Made by a program: the position numbers and the translations under genes
The notes under the pieces: generated by a model
Database searches by the model: none
The model's input: only the letters and a program-made list of their open reading frames with translations
What the model was told of the DNA's origin: nothing
Shown: positions 12,741 to 14,629 of the stretch, one piece after another
Layout of the letters: each line of letters starts with the position of its first letter
How positions within the stretch are numbered: position 1 is the first letter of the stretch
Source: Microbacterium sp.
Lineage (GTDB): Bacteria > Actinomycetota > Actinomycetes > Actinomycetales > Microbacteriaceae
Reading direction: 5' to 3'
Assembly (NCBI GenBank): GCA_031286555.1
Contig: JAITUD010000067.1
Span: forward strand, 1-14,629
Length of the DNA stretch: 14,629 bases

Positions 12741-13648
12741 AGGATGTCCAGCGCGTGCTGGAAGTCGGCGGGGTACGGCGACTCGAACTCGACCCACTCC
12801 CCCGTCGTCGGGTGCGTGAACGCCAGCTGGTGCGCGTGCAGCCACTGCCGGGTCAGCCCGAGACGCTCGGCCATCTTCGGATCGGCGCCGTAGAGCGGGT
12901 CGCCGACGCACGGATGCCGGTGCGCAGCCATGTGCACGCGGATCTGATGCGTGCGGCCGGTCTCGAGGTGGATCTCCAGCAACGAGGCACCGGGGAACGC
13001 CTCCAGCGTCTCGTAGTGCGTCACGGACGGCTTGCCGTCGGGCACGACGGCGAACTTCCACTGGTGGTGCGGATGCCGCCCGATCGGCGCATCGATCGTG
13101 CCCGCCAGCGGGTCGGGATGCCCCTGCACGACGGCGTGGTAGATCTTCTCGACCGTGCGGTCCTTGAAGGCGCGCTTCAGGGCCGTGTAGGCGGCCTCGG
13201 TCTTCGCGACGACCATCAGGCCGCTCGTGCCCACGTCGAGGCGATGCACGACGCCCTGGCGCTCGGCGGCACCGGTGGTGGCGATGCGGAACCCGGCGGC
13301 GGCGAGGGCGCCGACCACGGTCGGCCCCTCCCAGCCCAGCGACGGGTGCGCGGCGACGCCGGTGGGCTTGTCGACCACGACGATGTCATCGTCGTCGTAC
13401 ACGATGCCCAGCTCGGGGACCGCGATCGGCACGATGCGCGGCTCCTCCTTCGGCTGCCAGCTGACCTCGAGCCAGCCCCCGCCGCGCAGGCGGTCGGACT
13501 TGCCGAGCGTCACGCCGTCGAGGGCGACACCGCCGGCCTCGGCGACCTCGGCCGCGAAGGTGCGGGAGAAGCCCAGCATCTTGGCCAGGGCCGCATCGAC
13601 CCGGGCGCCGTCCAGCCCGTCCGGAACGGGGAGCGTGCGCGACTCCAC
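12728..13648 (-). CDS. RluA-family RNA pseudouridine synthase
   Basis: A 306-residue enzyme isomerising uridine to pseudouridine, most likely in 23S rRNA. The N-terminal S4-like RNA-binding domain spans about 8-65. The catalytic domain carries VVDKPTGVAAHPS (91-103), the RluA signature GVVHRLDVGTSGLMVVAKT (132-150) with catalytic D138, and the C-terminal LETGRTHQIRVHMA (228-241). This domain order resembles RluD and RluC; the exact target uridine cannot be told from sequence, so no symbol is given. The GTG start at 13648 has GGAGAG at 13655-13660, 6 nt upstream, and lies 2 nt after the lspA stop, so both are co-transcribed. In many actinobacteria this gene is followed by dnaE; here the TetR/DUF6230 cassette intervenes. 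Confidence 0.95.
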   Translation of the reverse strand: MESRTLPVPDGLDGARVDAALAKMLGFSRTFAAEVAEAGGVALDGVTLGKSDRLRGGGWLEVSWQPKEEPRIVPIAVPELGIVYDDDDIVVVDKPTGVAAHPSLGWEGPTVVGALAAAGFRIATTGAAERQGVVHRLDVGTSGLMVVAKTEAAYTALKRAFKDRTVEKIYHAVVQGHPDPLAGTIDAPIGRHPHHQWKFAVVPDGKPSVTHYETLEAFPGASLLEIHLETGRTHQIRVHMAAHRHPCVGDPLYGADPKMAERLGLTRQWLHAHQLAFTHPTTGEWVEFESPYPADFQHALDILRGE

Positions 13649-13650
13649 GC

Positions 13651-14244
13651 TCAGCTCTCCGACGAGGCGGGAGTGTCGGAAGCGACGTCGTCGGCCGCCG
13701 CCGTCTCGGCAGCGGCCTTTTCGGCTGCTTCGTGGTCGCGCTCGCGCGTGCCGTCGAACCGCAGTCCGAAGAGCACCAGCAGGGCGACCGAGATCATGCC
13801 GGTCACGATGAAGATGTCGGCGACGTTGAAGATCGCGGGCATCATCCACGGCATAGAGATCATGTCGACGACGTGTCCGACGGGGAAGCCGGGGTCGCGG
13901 AACACGCGATCCGTCAGGTTGCCGAGGACACCGCCGAGCAGGCACCCGAGCACGACCGCCCAGAGCCGCGCGCGCAGGCCGAAGGCCTTCCAGATGATCA
14001 CCACGGCCACGACCGCGAGAGCGATCGTGAAGATCCAGGTGGCGCCCTTGCCGATCGAGAACGCCGCCCCGGGGTTGCGCACGTAGATCAGCTGCAGGAA
14101 TTCGCCCAGCACGGGCACCGGCTCACCGTACGGCAGGTACGTGATGGTGAGGTACTTCACAAACTGATCGGCGGCCAGCACCACCGCCGCGAGAACCGCG
14201 ACGATCGCACCGGCCGCCGACCGACGAAGGGGACGACGTGCCAA
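13651..14244 (-). CDS. lspA: Lipoprotein signal peptidase (signal peptidase II)
   Basis: A 197-residue membrane aspartic protease that cleaves signal peptides of diacylglyceryl-modified prolipoproteins at the Cys of the lipobox. Four helices are expected, at about 11-33, 68-88, 93-111 and 142-162. Family residues are visible: D26 in ADQFVK, N57 in VRNPGAAFS, N109 and D112 in GNLTDR, catalytic D127 in VVDMIS and D143 in FNVADIFI. A hydrophilic tail of about 30 residues (165-197), rich in Ala, Glu and Asp, extends beyond the core. The start is taken as TTG at 14244 (MARRPLRRSA), 4 nt after the divIVA stop. No ATG or GTG is better placed and no strong ribosome-binding site is present, so coupling to divIVA is likely. 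The rluA-family gene follows after 2 nt. The CtaC lipoprotein at the left edge would be a substrate. Confidence 0.94.
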   Translation of the reverse strand: MARRPLRRSAAGAIVAVLAAVVLAADQFVKYLTITYLPYGEPVPVLGEFLQLIYVRNPGAAFSIGKGATWIFTIALAVVAVVIIWKAFGLRARLWAVVLGCLLGGVLGNLTDRVFRDPGFPVGHVVDMISMPWMMPAIFNVADIFIVTGMISVALLVLFGLRFDGTRERDHEAAEKAAAETAAADDVASDTPASSES

Positions 14245-14248
14245 CGAC

Positions 14249-14629
14249 TTACAGTCCGATGGCCGAGACCGGGGTCGAGTCGTTCGACGCCGCACGCTGG
14301 TCGAGGTCGCGGAGCTGGCCCTCGATCAGACCGCGCAGCTTGGAGCGGTAGTCGCGCTCGAACTCGCGCAGCTCGGTGATGCGACCCTCGAGCGTGTTGC
14401 GCTCGCGCTCGAGACGCGCGGACTGCTCGCGCTGCTTGGCCTCGGCGTCGCGGCGGATGCGCTCGACCTCGGTCTGAGCGTCGGCGATGAGCTGCTGGCG
14501 CTTGGCCTCGCCCTCGGCGACGTGCTCGTCGTGGAGGCGCTGAGCGAGCTCGATGATGCCGGCGGTCGCGGTCGCCGAACCGGCGACGTCGTGGCTGATC
14601 GGAGCGGCGGCAGCGGGCGCCGACGCGGC
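14249..14629 (-). CDS. divIVA: DivIVA/Wag31-type polar growth protein, C-terminal fragment
   Basis: The last 126 codons of a gene whose start lies beyond the right edge, ending in TAA. The fragment begins with an Ala/Pro-rich linker (AASAPAAAAPIS) followed by about 85 residues of charged heptad-like coiled coil (from IIELAQRLHDEH to GQLRDLDQR). It ends with a short tail, ASNDSTPVSAIGL. Actinobacterial DivIVA (Wag31) is a cytoplasmic scaffold that binds curved membrane at the poles and directs cell-wall growth. Its N-terminal membrane-binding domain is outside the window, so the call rests on the coiled coil, the linker and the neighbouring lspA and rluA-family genes, a common actinobacterial arrangement. 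The next gene starts 4 nt after the stop. Confidence 0.85.
   Translation of the reverse strand, partial: AASAPAAAAPISHDVAGSATATAGIIELAQRLHDEHVAEGEAKRQQLIADAQTEVERIRRDAEAKQREQSARLERERNTLEGRITELREFERDYRSKLRGLIEGQLRDLDQRAASNDSTPVSAIGL

Noticed and set aside
13649..13945. N-terminal extension of the RluA-family gene
   Set aside because: It overlaps lspA in another frame. GGAGAG and the S4 domain boundary support the GTG at 13648.

Overview
The window looks like chromosomal DNA from a high-GC actinobacterium, most likely Microbacteriaceae and probably close to Microbacterium. This is inferred from the GC-rich codon use, frequent GTG and TTG starts, promoters with a TANNNT -10 and poor -35, and the gene order divIVA-lspA-rluA ... 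dnaE1 ... hisD-nrdR-pyrD ... erpA-ctaC. Almost everything lies on the minus strand. Only the DUF3043-type membrane protein and a TetR regulator are on the plus strand. No tRNA, rRNA, CRISPR, transposase or phage gene was seen, and no stretch over about 120 bases lacks a gene or recognisable signal.

Reading the minus strand from the right edge, the layout is as follows. (1) 14629-12728 holds the end of divIVA (polar growth), then lspA (lipoprotein signal peptidase) and an RluA-family pseudouridine synthase, packed with gaps of 4 and 2 nt. (2) 12727-10151 is an accessory cassette: a plus-strand TetR regulator, a 98-nt divergent promoter region containing a perfect 17-bp palindrome, and an oppositely oriented three-gene operon. 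That operon encodes an exported DUF6230-like protein, a four-helix DUF6114-like membrane protein and an exported protein with a Pro-rich stalk. The cassette separates rluA from dnaE and is bounded by a hairpin on each side. (3) 10096-6581 is dnaE1, the replicative polymerase alpha subunit with an intact PHP proofreading site. (4) 6466-2650 is a run of an unrecognised membrane protein, hisD, nrdR and pyrD. (5) 2632-2021 holds a DUF3043-like membrane gene and an M20 peptidase gene that diverge from overlapping -10 elements. (6) 2021-1 continues with the M20 peptidase, erpA (Fe-S delivery) and the first 25 codons of ctaC (cytochrome c oxidase subunit II).

Most of the genes are housekeeping: replication, histidine and pyrimidine synthesis, control of ribonucleotide reductase, Fe-S maturation, respiration, lipoprotein processing and polar growth. 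The part most likely to hide undescribed biology is the TetR/DUF6230/DUF6114/stalk-protein cassette. Its architecture suggests a repressed cell-envelope system of two exported beta-rich proteins and one membrane partner. The second candidate is the four-TM protein with an acidic linker and a C-terminal cytoplasmic domain, probably co-transcribed with hisD. Several genes appear to have leaderless transcripts, with TANNNT 6-7 nt before the start codon. All family assignments come from reading the protein sequences, with no database search.
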